Assembly (NCBI GenBank): GCA_963800705.1
Contig: CAWDBV010000001.1
Location: 175,081-239,080, forward strand
Length of the DNA stretch: 64,000 bases
Direction of reading: 5' to 3'
From: CAWDBV01 sp963800705
Lineage (GTDB): Bacteria; Actinomycetota; Thermoleophilia; Solirubrobacterales; 70-9
Below, one piece after another: positions 42,192 through 51,337 of this stretch. The notes below the pieces were generated by a model that made no database searches, was not told the origin of the DNA, and saw only the letters and a program-made list of their open reading frames with translations. How positions within the stretch are numbered: position 1 is the first letter of the stretch; each line of letters begins with the position of its first letter. The position numbers were made by a program, and so were the translations under genes.

Positions 42192-43495
42192 GCAAGGCGA
42201 TCCGCGAGCACGCTCGAGACTTCATCGCGGTCGGCGCTCTGGCGATCGTCGCGCTGGCGATCGGCTACATCATCGTCCAGGAACAGCGGCTGCGAATCCC
42301 GGTCCTCGAGGAGAAGCCGTTCGAGCTCAAGGCCGAGTTCGAGACCGGGCAGGCCATCACCCCGGGACAGGGGCAGACCGTGCGCGTCGCGGGCGTGCGC
42401 GTCGGCGACATCTCGAAGGTCGACCTCGAGGACGGCGTCGCCAGCGTCACCATGGACATCGACCGCAAGTTCCTGCCGGTCTACCGCGACGCGACCGTCC
42501 TGCTGCGGCCGAAGACTGGCCTCAAGGACATGTTCCTCGAGCTCGATCCGGGCACCCGCGCCGCGGGCGAATACGGCGAGGGCGACGAGATCCCGGTCGC
42601 CAACACCGCCCCGGACAACAACCTCGACCAGATCCTCGAGGCGCTCGACGGCGACACCCGCTCCTACCTGCGGATGCTGCTCGTCGGAGGCGGGGAGGGC
42701 CTGCGCGGCCAGGGCCGCAACCTCGGCAAGCTGCTCGGCGGCCTCGGGCCGATCAACCGCGACCTGGCCCGCCTCAACCGCGAGGTCGCGACCCGCAAGC
42801 AGAACCTCGCCAACCTGATCCACAACTTCGGCATCCTCACCGGCCGCCTCGGCGAAGAGGACGCGAACATCCTGCGGCTGATCACGGAGTCCAATTCGGC
42901 CCTGAGCGCGATCGCCGCCGAGGAGCTGAACGTGAGCGAGGCGACCGCCCTGCTGCCCGGCACGCTGCAGCAGACCGAGGAGACGCTCACCAAGGTCGGC
43001 GGCTTCGCCGACGAGATGAGGCCGAGCCTCAACTCGCTGCGGCCGTTCGCGCGCAAGCTCGACGGCGTCAACGACTCGCTCTACGACCTCTCGGTCGCGG
43101 CGACGCCGTCGGTGCAGAACCAGATCCGGCCCTTCACCCGCGCCGCCCGCCAGCCGGTTCTCGACCTCGGCGCGGCCGCGAACCAGCTCAACGCCGCCAC
43201 CCCGCGGCTCACCGACCTTGCCAAGGAGATCAACACGCTCGGCAACATGACGGCATACAACCCGAACGGCGCCGAGCCGCCGGGCACCGCGAACCGCGAC
43301 GAGGGCTATCTGTTCTGGCTCGGCTGGCTCGCCCACGTCGGCAACAGCACCTTCCAGGCCCAGGACGCGCACGGCGTCTACCGCCGCATCTACTTCACTG
43401 CCAGCTGCAACACGATCAAGAGCGTGTTCGCGGCGACGCCGCTCTCGACGCTGATCACCGGAGTCGGACCGCTGATCGGGGGGGTGTGCCCGTAG
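42188..43495 (+). CDS. Mce/MlaD-family lipid-transport protein 5
   Basis: A 435-residue protein with GTG start (GTGA overlap). Membrane anchor at residues 10-27 (FIAVGALAIVALAIGYIIV), MCE domain (FELKAEFETGQAITPGQGQTVRVAGVRVGDISKVDLEDG ... LRPKTGLKDMFLELDPG). The C-terminus (GYLFWLGWLAHVGNSTFQAQDAHGVYRRIYFTASCNT) parallels the HCNYWEYW block of protein 3. It ends directly against the next ATG. Confidence 0.9.
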   Translation: MSKAIREHARDFIAVGALAIVALAIGYIIVQEQRLRIPVLEEKPFELKAEFETGQAITPGQGQTVRVAGVRVGDISKVDLEDGVASVTMDIDRKFLPVYRDATVLLRPKTGLKDMFLELDPGTRAAGEYGEGDEIPVANTAPDNNLDQILEALDGDTRSYLRMLLVGGGEGLRGQGRNLGKLLGGLGPINRDLARLNREVATRKQNLANLIHNFGILTGRLGEEDANILRLITESNSALSAIAAEELNVSEATALLPGTLQQTEETLTKVGGFADEMRPSLNSLRPFARKLDGVNDSLYDLSVAATPSVQNQIRPFTRAARQPVLDLGAAANQLNAATPRLTDLAKEINTLGNMTAYNPNGAEPPGTANRDEGYLFWLGWLAHVGNSTFQAQDAHGVYRRIYFTASCNTIKSVFAATPLSTLITGVGPLIGGVCP

Positions 43496-45114
43496 ATGCA
43501 GAAACAGGCTCCCTCGATCGGACGCATAGTCGTTGCGCTCGGCTTCGCGCTCTCCTGCTTCAGCTTGCTGCTCTTCCTCTGGATCACCTTCGGCGGTCCG
43601 ATCCCGCTGAACCCGAAGAGCTACCGCTTCACGGCCGACTTCGAGGAGGGGATCACGCTGCAGACCGAGTCCGACGTGCGGCTCGGCGGGGTCTCGGTTG
43701 GCAAGGTGAAGGCGGTGGAGCTGCCCCCGGACGGCAACGCGACCCGGGCGACGATCGAGCTCAAGCCCGAGTACGCACCGCTCTCGGAGGACGCGAGGGC
43801 GATCCTGCGCCAGAAGACGCTGCTCGGCGAGGCCTACGTCGAGATCACCTCGGGTTCCCAGAACCCGGTGGAGGTCGAGGTGGAGGAGGAAGCAGGCGCG
43901 GTGACTACCGCCCAGACCGGAAGCGTCGACGGGCTCGTCGGCGACGACGTCGTCGAGGCGATCCCCGAGGACGGGCACCTCGCCGACTCCCAGGTCGAGG
44001 AGCAGGTGCAGATCGACGAGATCTTCAATGCCCTCGACGAGGAGACGCGGACCGCGTTCCGGGTCTGGCAGCAGAACCTCGCGATCGCGGCTCGAAGGGC
44101 CGCGCCCTAGACCTCTCCGACGGCTTCGGAAACCTGGGCCCGTTCACCGAGGACGCCACCGACATCCTCGAGACGCTCAACCGCCAGGGCGACGTCCTCT
44201 CCCAGCTCGTCAACAACACCGGGACCGTGTTCGGGGCGCTGACCGAGCGCGACCAGCAGCTCGCCGGCCTGATCGAGGGCAACAACCAGACCTTCGGGGC
44301 GCTCGCCTCCCGCGACGAGGCGCTCGCCGAGTCGATCAAGATCTTCCCGACCTTCAACGAGGAGGCTCGAAAGACGCTCACCCGCCTGCAGAGCTTCTCG
44401 GTCAATGCCCGCCCGCTCGCCAAGGACCTGAAGCCGGTGGCAAGGAACATCAGCCCGACGCTCAAGGACGTCCGCACGCTGACCCCCTACGCCAAGCAGC
44501 TGTTCATCGACCTCGGGCCGCTGCTCGACGCCGCCACGGTTGGGCTGCCGCAGACCCGCGGCATCCTGCGGGAGGCCGCACCGGTGCTGCGCGAGCTCGA
44601 CCCCTTCCTCGCCAACCTGAACCCGATCCTCCGCTACACGAGCGCCTACTCGGGGAACGTCACCGACTTCATCGCCAACCCGGAGGCGGGCCTCGCGGGG
44701 ACGCTGACGCCGCTCGGCCCACAGCCGGCACCGCGCCACGCGCTGCGCCAGATCGGCTACATCAGCCCCGAGTCGCTGTCGATCTTCCCGACCCGGAGTC
44801 AGGTAAACCGCGGCAACGGCTACATCCCGCCGAACGGGATCGGAAACCCGTCAGCGGTCTCCCAGGAGACGCTCTCGGTCAGCCACGACTGCAACAACAC
44901 CGGCTCGAACGGCCCCGGCGGCCAGGTCTTCCTCAACCCGCCGACCAATCCCCAGGTGACGCCGGGCACGCTGCCGATCACCAACCAGCCGGGCACCTTC
45001 CCGCTCTCGATCTTCCCGAACCCGGTCTTCCCGCAGATCCAGGCGCACGCGGGATGCATCCTCGGCACGAGCCCGTTCGGCGGCGGCTCGGTCCCGTACG
45101 TCCCGGCGGACTAA
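43496..45114 (+). pseudogene. Mce/MlaD-family protein 6, interrupted by a 2-base insertion
   Basis: Starts with ATG at 43496: anchor at residues 12-32, MCE domain (YRFTADFEEGITLQTESDVRLGGVSVGKVKAVEL). The frame stops at 44110 after QQNLAIAARRAAP. The sister gene at 45253 reads QQNLAIASKGRALDLSDGFGNLG there; the two differ by an extra GG at 44089-44090. After it the frame continues to 45114 (ending SVPYVPAD). Whether the shift is real or a sequence error cannot be told here. From 43910 to 44670 it is almost identical to the sister gene. Confidence 0.88.
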
Positions 45115-45119
45115 CGACC

Positions 45120-45161
45120 ACCGGCCACCTCCTCGCGCTTCGCGCTGCGGGGGTGCCGGGT
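45120..45161 (+). repeat. Dispersed intergenic palindrome, copy C
   Basis: ACCGGCCACCTCC...GGGGGTGCCGGGT with inner stem GCGC-TTC-GCGC, 5 bases after the stop of mce gene 6. It is related to copies at 21461, 32132, 49337 and 50242. A second small stem TTTCCT/AGGAAA follows at about 45162-45179, so it may end the upstream transcript. Confidence 0.7.
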
Positions 45162-45182
45162 GTTTCCTCGGCCAGGAAAGCC

Positions 45183-45202
45183 TGTGTGAGGTGCGTCACA
45201 CA
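45183..45202. promoter_or_regulatory. CRP-like palindrome TGTGTGA-N6-TCACACA
   Basis: A perfect 7+6+7 palindrome containing the TGTGA-N6-TCACA core recognised by CRP/FNR-family regulators. It lies 51 bases before the GTG of mce gene 7, separated from the upstream gene by palindrome copy C. This suggests that gene 7 has separate control. Confidence 0.6.
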
Positions 45203-45252
45203 TCGCGTTCGGCCGGCGCGGAGCGCCCGATCGAGGCTTAGGGTGAGTTCAG

Positions 45253-46905
45253 GTGCCTGAGCAGAACGGAAGCGAGGCTGTGGGACCCAGGAAGCAGAGC
45301 TTCTGGGAGCGGCACTGGGGGCTGATCCGGGTGATGATCGCCGCCGGGTTCTCGTTCTCGTGCTTCGGCCTCTTGATCTTCGTCTGGGTCACGTTCGGCG
45401 GCTTTCTGCCGCTGAGCTCGAACAGCTACCGCTTCAGCGCCGACTTCGACGAGGGCATCTCGCTGCAGCCCGAGTCCGACGTGCGGGTGGGGGGCGTTTC
45501 GGTGGGCAAGGTCAAGGAGGTCTCTCTGCCTCCGGACGCGAACGCGACCCGGGTCACGATCGAGCTCGAGCCCGACTACGCCCCGATATCCGAGGACGCG
45601 AGGGCGATCCTGCGCCAGAAGACGCTGCTCGGCGAAACCTTCGTCGAGCTGACCACGGGCTCCAAGAACGAGATTCAGATCGGCGAGACCGCCGCCGTGA
45701 CGACGGCCCAGACCGGAAGCGTCGACGGGCTCGTCGGCGACGACGTCGTCGAGGCGATCCCCGAGGACGGGCACCTCGCCGACTCCCAGGTCGAGGAGCA
45801 GGTGCAGATCGACGAGATCTTCAATGCCCTCGACGAGGAGACGCGGACCGCGTTCCGGGTCTGGCAGCAGAACCTCGCGATCGCCTCGAAGGGCCGCGCC
45901 CTAGACCTCTCCGACGGCTTCGGAAACCTGGGCCCGTTCACCGAGGACGCCACCGACATCCTCGAGACCCTCAACCGCCAGGGCGACGTCCTCTCCCAGC
46001 TCGTCAACAACACCGGGACCGTGTTCGGGGCGCTCACCGAGCGCGACCAGCAGCTCGCCGGCCTGATCGAGGGCAACAACCAGACCTTCGAGGCGCTCGC
46101 CTCCCGCGACGAGGCGCTCGCCGAGTCGATCAAGATCTTCCCGACCTTCAACGAGGAGGCTCGAAAGACGCTCACCCGCCTGCAGAGCTTCTCGGTCAAT
46201 GCCCGCCCGCTCGCCAAGGACCTGAAGCCGGTCGCAAGGAACATCAGCCCGACGCTCAAGGACGTCCGCACGCTGACCCCCTACGCCAAGCAGCTGTTCA
46301 TCGACCTCGGGCCGCTGCTCGACGCCGCCACGGTTGGGCTGCCGCAGACCCGCGGCATCCTGCGGGAGGCCGCACCGGTGCTGCGCGAGCTCGACCCCTT
46401 CCTCGCCAACCTGAACCCGATCCTCCGCTACACGAGCGCCTACTCGGGCAACGTCACCGACTTCCTCTCCGATCCGCAGACGACCCAGGCCGGGACGCTG
46501 ATCCCGACCGGGAACCAGCCCGCGCCGCGGCACGTCTTCCGCCAGATCGGCTACATCAGCCCCGAGTCGCTCTCGATCTTCCCGACCCGCTCGAACGTCA
46601 ACCGCGGCAACGGCTACCTGCCGCCGCAGAGCCTCGGCACGACGTTCTCGCAGGGGATCCGCTTCCCCAGCCACGACTGCGCCAACACCGGCTCGAGCGG
46701 ACCCGGCGGCCAGGTGCTCCAGAATCCGCCCACCAATCCGCCCGCGACGCCGGGCACGCTGCCGATCACCAACCAGCCCGGCACCTTCCCGCTCTCGATT
46801 TTCCCGAACCCGGTCTTCCCGCAGATCCAGGCGCATGCGGCCTGCGTGCTCACCCCGCCGAGCCCGTTCGGCGGCGGAGCCGTGCCGTACGTCCCCGCGG
46901 ACTGA
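45253..46905 (+). CDS. Mce/MlaD-family lipid-transport protein 7
   Basis: A 550-residue intact paralogue of gene 6. GTG start, charged N-terminus, anchor at about residues 27-49 (VMIAAGFSFSCFGLLIFVWVTFGGFL), MCE domain (YRFSADFDEGISLQPESDVRVGGVSVGKVKEVSL). The middle (residues 153-405) is nearly identical to gene 6 at DNA level. The C-terminus (QIGYISPESLSIFPTRS, NQPGTFPLSIFPNPVFPQIQAHAACV) is similar but diverged. It is preceded by its own regulatory gap. Confidence 0.92.
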   Translation: MPEQNGSEAVGPRKQSFWERHWGLIRVMIAAGFSFSCFGLLIFVWVTFGGFLPLSSNSYRFSADFDEGISLQPESDVRVGGVSVGKVKEVSLPPDANATRVTIELEPDYAPISEDARAILRQKTLLGETFVELTTGSKNEIQIGETAAVTTAQTGSVDGLVGDDVVEAIPEDGHLADSQVEEQVQIDEIFNALDEETRTAFRVWQQNLAIASKGRALDLSDGFGNLGPFTEDATDILETLNRQGDVLSQLVNNTGTVFGALTERDQQLAGLIEGNNQTFEALASRDEALAESIKIFPTFNEEARKTLTRLQSFSVNARPLAKDLKPVARNISPTLKDVRTLTPYAKQLFIDLGPLLDAATVGLPQTRGILREAAPVLRELDPFLANLNPILRYTSAYSGNVTDFLSDPQTTQAGTLIPTGNQPAPRHVFRQIGYISPESLSIFPTRSNVNRGNGYLPPQSLGTTFSQGIRFPSHDCANTGSSGPGGQVLQNPPTNPPATPGTLPITNQPGTFPLSIFPNPVFPQIQAHAACVLTPPSPFGGGAVPYVPAD

Positions 46906-46950
46906 AGGCGACTAGCATCCGGCTCGCAACCGAGCGAGCGAGGAGAGAGA

Positions 46951-47370
46951 TTGGCCTACTTCAAGGACTCCCAGGAGGTCTACGACACGATCGGGAAGCT
47001 CTTCCAGGAGCTCGCCGACGACGAGGAGCTGGCACCGAAGTTCCGGAAAGCGAACACGATCGTCCAGTACGCGTACAGGGAGCCCGAGTCGACGATCACG
47101 GTCCGGCTCCAGGAGGGGGAGCCCGGCGACGTCGACTTCGGCGAGACCGACATGGAGCCCGAGGTGACGATGCGGATGGAGGCGGACACGGCCCACCGCT
47201 TCTGGCTCGGCAAGGTGAACGTGACCGTGGCGCTGGCCCGCGGCCAGATCAAGGCCGAGGGCCCGGTGGCGAAGATCCTCAAGCTGGTCCCGCTCACGAA
47301 GCCGATCTTCCCCCGCTACAAGGCCCAGCTCGAGGCCGACGGGCGCAACGAGCTCGTCAACGTCGATTAG
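46951..47370 (+). CDS. SCP2-like sterol/lipid-binding protein
   Basis: A 139-residue cytoplasmic protein, TTG start preceded by GGAGAGAG. Helix LFQELADDEELAPKFRKANTIVQYAY and the strands TITVRLQEGEPGDVDFGE, VTMRMEADTAHRFWLGKVNVTVALARGQIKAEGPVAKILKLVPLTKPIFPRY fit the SCP-2 lipid-carrier fold. Lying right after the mce genes, it may accept lipids delivered by that system; this is inference from position. Confidence 0.85.
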   Translation: MAYFKDSQEVYDTIGKLFQELADDEELAPKFRKANTIVQYAYREPESTITVRLQEGEPGDVDFGETDMEPEVTMRMEADTAHRFWLGKVNVTVALARGQIKAEGPVAKILKLVPLTKPIFPRYKAQLEADGRNELVNVD

Positions 47371-47396
47371 GTGGCGCCAGCGCGGTCTCCTTTTAT

Positions 47397-48647
47397 GTGG
47401 TGCGTTGCCGCGCGCTAGCGCCGCCGACCAAATGTGAGCCTCCGCTGACCGGCTTCAAGGACTTCTACCAATTCGCACACCCGACCCGGGTCGTTGCCGG
47501 GCGCGGGATGATCGAGGGCACCGGCTTCGAATTCGCGAAGGAGGGCGCGGCGCGGCCGTTCATCGTCACCGATGAGACGATCCGCGGCACCGGGCTGATC
47601 GACAAGGTCTCCGAAGGGGTGACCGGCGGCGGGCTCGAGGTCGCCGGCGTCTTCGACGACGTCCGCGGTTGATTCCTCGACCGCGACCGTCGAGGCTTGC
47701 GCCGCGGCCGCCAAAGAAGCCGGTGCCGACTCATTCCTCGCCGTCGGGGGCGGCTCGGTGATGGACACCGCGAAGGCCGCGAACGCCGTTTTCAGTCATG
47801 GCGGGAAGGTGCTCGACTACGAGGGCCTCTACACGCTGCCGCGCGAGGACGACGGGCTCGGCAAGCCGCTGCCGGTGGCGCCGCTCGCCTGCATCCCGAC
47901 CACGGCGGGGACCGGCTCGGAGGTCTCGTTCGGAGCCGTGATCAAGGACCCGGATCAGCAGATCAAGGTGCTATCGGCGACTTCCCGCTTTTCCCCGTGC
48001 TCGCGATCCTCGATCCGGAGTCGACGAGACCTGCCGCCGCAGGTCGCCGCGGGCCGGCATGGACGCGATGACGCATGCGATCGAGGGCTACACGACGCCC
48101 TGAGGGAGCCCGCACGGCGAGGCCTTCTGCCTGCGGGCGCTGCGGATGATGCGCGACAACCTCACAAAAGCGGTCGAGGACCCCCCAGGATGAGGAAGCG
48201 CGCGGAAACATGCTCGTCGCGGCGTGCCTGGCGATCGTCGCCGGGCGGATCGGCTACCTCGGCGCTCGGCGCCGTGCACTCGATGTCGCATCCGGCCGGA
48301 GCCCGCTACGGCGTCCCCCACGGGGTCGCGAACTCGATCAACCTCCCGCACGTGATCCGCTTCAACTGCGAGGGCGGGCTCGGAGATCGCCGACCGCTAT
48401 CGGGACATCGCCGAGCTGCTCGGCGCCGAGCCGGGCGGACGCGACGCCGAGGTCGGCGAGTCGCTCGCCGCCTGGGTCACCGAGCTGAGCGCCCGCTGGG
48501 GCTGCCGCGGCGGCTCTCCGAGGTCGGCGTGCCCGAGTCGGGGATCCCGGACCTGGTCGAGGGGGCGATGGGGGACGGCTGCAGCCTCACCAACGCGCGC
48601 GAGCTCGTCGAGGAGGACTTCGAGGGCTCTACAAGCAGGCGCTATGA
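47397..48647 (+). pseudogene. Iron-containing alcohol dehydrogenase, multiply frameshifted as given
   Basis: Group III alcohol dehydrogenase, about 400 residues when frames are joined. Pieces read FKDFYQFAHPTRVVAGRGMIEG, DSFLAVGGGSVMDTAKAANAV (NAD-binding), ACIPTTAGTGSEVSFGAVIKD, LFPVLAILDPE, MTHAIEGYTTP, MSHPAGARYGVPHGVANSINLPHVIRFN (metal His) and VPESGIPDLVEGAMGDGCSLTNARELVEEDF. At least six frame changes occur, the first near 47670. An in-frame TGA near 48106 sits in a conserved block. I think most are sequence errors. The start is uncertain. Confidence 0.82.
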
Positions 48648-48656
48648 GCGAGCGGG

Positions 48657-49334
48657 TGTGAGCGCGAAGGACGACGGCGCGGCCTGGGCCGCGACGGTCG
48701 CGGCGCTCGGCGAAAAGCGCGGGCTGCGCTACGAGCAGGTCGGAGGGATCAACCCGAAGGAGCGCCCCGGCGGCGCTCTGCCCCGGCGGCAGCAACCGGC
48801 TGACAGGGGAGCTCAGCGAGGGCTTCTGGGGCGCGAGCTGCGATGCCGACGAGCGCGAGCGTGGCGGCTTCGGGCGCAAGGCGGTGCTCCCGGGGGCGGC
48901 GCTGGTCAAGGCGCACATGCCCGATCTCGCCGCGGTCGTGCCGATCTTCCACGTCGAGTCGCTCGAGCGAGGGAGAGGACGTTCTCGACCGCCACTCGCG
49001 CCGCCGGGTCGACTTCGAGAGCCTCGATTTCAACCGCCGCTTCATCGCCACCGTCCCCGCCGACCACGACCCGGTCGCGCTGCGCGAGCTGTTCAGCCCG
49101 GCATTCCTCGATTGGACGACGCGGATCGACGCGACCGTCGACTTCGGGATCACCGAGGGGCAGCTGTTCTTCCTCTGGCGGCTGCGCGAGCTCAGCTCCG
49201 AGGAGCTCGTGGCGGCGCTCAAGGCGGCCGGCGGGATCTTCGCGCGGCTCCGCAACGAGATGGAGGAGCACGGGCTCCACACTTACCAGGCCGGCCCCTG
49301 GCACGCCGGACTAGAGCCATTTCCGTCCCAATAA
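48657..49334 (+). pseudogene. Hypothetical protein, frameshifted as given
   Basis: Frames joined give about 220 residues: VSAKDDGAAWAATVAALGEKRGLRYEQVGGINPKERP, then FWGASCDADERE, LPGAALVKAHMPDLAAVVPIFHVESLE, and an intact last part DFESLDFNRRFIATVPADHDPVALRELFSPAFLDWTTRIDATVDFGITEGQLFFLWRL. I recognise no family. It starts 10 bases after the dehydrogenase ends and may be its partner. It ends just before palindrome copy D. Confidence 0.6.
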
Positions 49335-49336
49335 GG

Positions 49337-49378
49337 ACCCGGTACCCCCGGAGCGCATAGCGCGAGGAGGTGGCCGGT
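49337..49378 (-). repeat. Dispersed intergenic palindrome, copy D
   Basis: ACCCGGTACC...GGTGGCCGGT with inner stem GCGC-ATA-GCGC; 42 bases, nearly the same as copy A. As in copy A, its end supplies the first base of the stop codon of a minus-strand gene (here the Nudix gene). It lies between convergent genes. Confidence 0.75.
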
Positions 49379-50001
49379 TATTCGGGTGGAAGCGGCACGT
49401 CGTCCCAGCCATCGGGCATGACGATGCGGCGCTCGGAGCCCTCGCCCTCGACGGTCGGCATCACCGGCTCGATCTCGCGGTCGGCCGCGTCGTCGAGCGC
49501 CTCGGCCGAGCTCTTGTAAGGCAGCAGCGACTCGAGGTGCTTGATGGTCGGGAAGACGAGCGTGCAACTCGTCGCTGTAGTGGCGGTCGAGCGCGGCCTT
49601 GGGGCGAACCAGTCGGCGTCCACGGTCTCGGAGCCGTCGGGCTCGGGCTTGGAGTGGGGGGGGAGAGCGCCAGGTAGAAGCGGGTGTCGAAGCGGATGCT
49701 GCCGATCTCGGGCGTGATCCAGCGCGAGTAGGGGACCAGCTCGGTGGCGTCGATCTCGACCCCCACCTCCTCGGCGAGCTCGCGAACGGCCGCGGCGCGG
49801 CATCCCGTCCTCGCCCTCGCCGTCGGCCTCGTCGACGGCCCCGCCTGGGAAGACCCAGACCCCGGCATGAAGCGCGCCTCGGGGTTGCGCCGGACCAGGC
49901 AGACCTCGAGGCCGCGATCGGCGTGCTTGCCGCCCCTGCGCAACAGGATCACAGTCGCCGCGGGGCGGGGCTCGACCGGCCCGCTCGTCGTCCTCAGTCA
50001 T
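49378..50001 (-). pseudogene. Nudix hydrolase, frameshifted as given
   Basis: Hydrolyses nucleoside diphosphate-linked compounds; about 205 residues from the ATG at 50001. Joined frames read ILLRRGGKHADRGLEVCLVRRNPEARFMPG, VWVFPGGAVDEADGEGEDG, AAVRELAEEVGVEIDATELVPYSRWITPEIGSIRFDTRFYLA and the C-terminal TIKHLESLLPYKSSAEALDD. The Nudix box G-x5-E...REL-x-EE-x-G-V is present. At least four frame changes are needed. Substrate unknown. Confidence 0.78.
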
Positions 50002-50053
50002 TCCCGGCCAGCCTATTGGGGCGCCTGAACTTCCGCGTATTGTGGCCGCGCCG

Positions 50054-50242
50054 ATGGAGGCCGCAGCACCGAGACCAAGCAGCTCTGGGTCTGCACCTCG
50101 TGCGGATTCATCTACGACCCGGCCGAGGGCGACCCCGACGGCGGAGTCCCTGCCCGGGACCGCCTTCGAGGAGATCCCCGACGACTGGTTCTGCCCGGTC
50201 TGCGGGGCCCGCAAGACCGACTTCGAGCCCTACGAGGAGTAA
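50054..50242 (+). pseudogene. Rubredoxin, frameshifted as given
   Basis: Small iron-sulphur-type electron carrier with a single Fe(Cys)4 site. Joined frames read TKQLWVCTSCGFIYDPAEGDPDGG, then PGTAFEEIPDDWFCPVCGARKTDFEPYEE. Both CxxC pairs (CTSCG, CPVCG) are intact. Frame changes lie near 50065 and 50145. Too short for most gene callers when broken. It is followed directly by palindrome copy E. Confidence 0.82.
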
Positions 50243-50290
50243 CACCCACCCCGCCACTTCCTCGGCTTCGCCTGCGGGCGTGCGGGGTTG
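50242..50290 (+). repeat. Dispersed intergenic palindrome, copy E
   Basis: CACCCCGCCACTTCC...GCGGGCGTGCGGGGTTG with a CGGCTTCG core, beginning at the last base of the rubredoxin TAA. It is more diverged than copies A, C and D. It lies between convergent genes. Confidence 0.6.
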
Positions 50291-50294
50291 CTTT

Positions 50295-51337
50295 CTAGGC
50301 CTCTCGAGGGCTCGCGTCCGGCGTCGCCGATGATGCGAGGCCGGCGAAGCAGATGGCGGCGGCGAGCAGCGCCAGCGGGACCAGGATCGCGAGGGTGACG
50401 AGCGCGATCCGGCGATCGTGCGCAGTATCGAGACCGCGTCGTCGGCGCGTCGCCGATCGACCAGCCGCCGTCATCGGCCCTCGGCGTCGGCGAGCGGGAC
50501 GAAGTCGACCCTGCTGAGACCGCGGTCAGGTCGGCGCGAGCTCGGAGCGGGCGACCAGCTGCGCGGAGCTGGGCCTCGTCAGCGCGATCGCCTCGCGGCT
50601 GCTCGGGCAGGGCGTCACCTCGGCCTGGCGTCGTCGAAGCGCTCTCGCGCGTCGACGGACGCGGCGCGGTGATGTCGATCGTGGCCTCGTTGCGCGGCGC
50701 TGACGTCGCCAGGTCGGAGAGGTCGGCGAGCGCGCCTGGAGGTGCTGGGCGGGGATGCGCGAGATCGAAGGGGCGCGGGCGCCGCGTCGCCGGGTGTGCA
50801 CGTCGAGCGCGAGGACGATGCCGTCGTAGCGCTCGGTCACCTCGATGACGCCGTCGGCGACGTCGTCGCACCTCGTCGGGCTCGGTCGAGAGCGATCAGC
50901 TCGAGACCTCGCGCTCGGCCGTGCGCGCTTCTGGCGGCGCCGGGGGCGAGGTCGCTGCGAAGGCGGTGCGACCGTGGTCGGCGCCGGCGCGATCGCGCTG
51001 CCCCCGCGCCGGCCGCTCCGCCCCTCGGGAGCTCGGCGCGGCCGCTCGGCCTCGGGTGCGCGAGCCCGATGGTCGTTGTCCGATGCCGCCGGGACCGCCG
51101 AGCTGCGAGACGGCCGACGACGTGGACGATCAGCAGCGTCGCGAAGGCGCCGCCGCAGCGCGGGGTCCAGCGCGGATCGCGGCTTCTCGGCCAGCTGGGC
51201 CGCGCGGGGCGCTCGCCCTCGGGCGGGAAGCCATGCGGCGGCCCAGGCGTCGAGCTTGGCCGCGAAGTCCGGGTCGAGCTCCGGGCGCATCGTCCCGCAG
51301 CTCGCTGCGATCATCTGTTTAGCTCAAGCGGCGTCAT
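50295..51337 (-). pseudogene. DUF4349-type membrane protein, probable anti-sigma partner, frameshifted as given
   Basis: About 340 residues when frames are joined. The ATG at 51337 overlaps the end of the sigma gene. Recognisable pieces are SELRDDAP, ELDPDFAAKLDAWAAAWLP near the start; VDDVADGVIEVTERYDGIVLALDVHT, RNEATIDITAP in the middle; and a C-terminal membrane segment (IAGIALVTLAILVPLALLAAAICFAGLA) ending SPREA. This is the pattern of DUF4349 proteins, often encoded after ECF sigma genes. Many frame changes, so details are uncertain. Confidence 0.6.

Noticed and set aside
42178..45114. A 978-codon open frame over mce genes 5 and 6
   Set aside because: It runs out of frame through gene 5; only its last third (after the 2-base insertion) is the true frame of gene 6.
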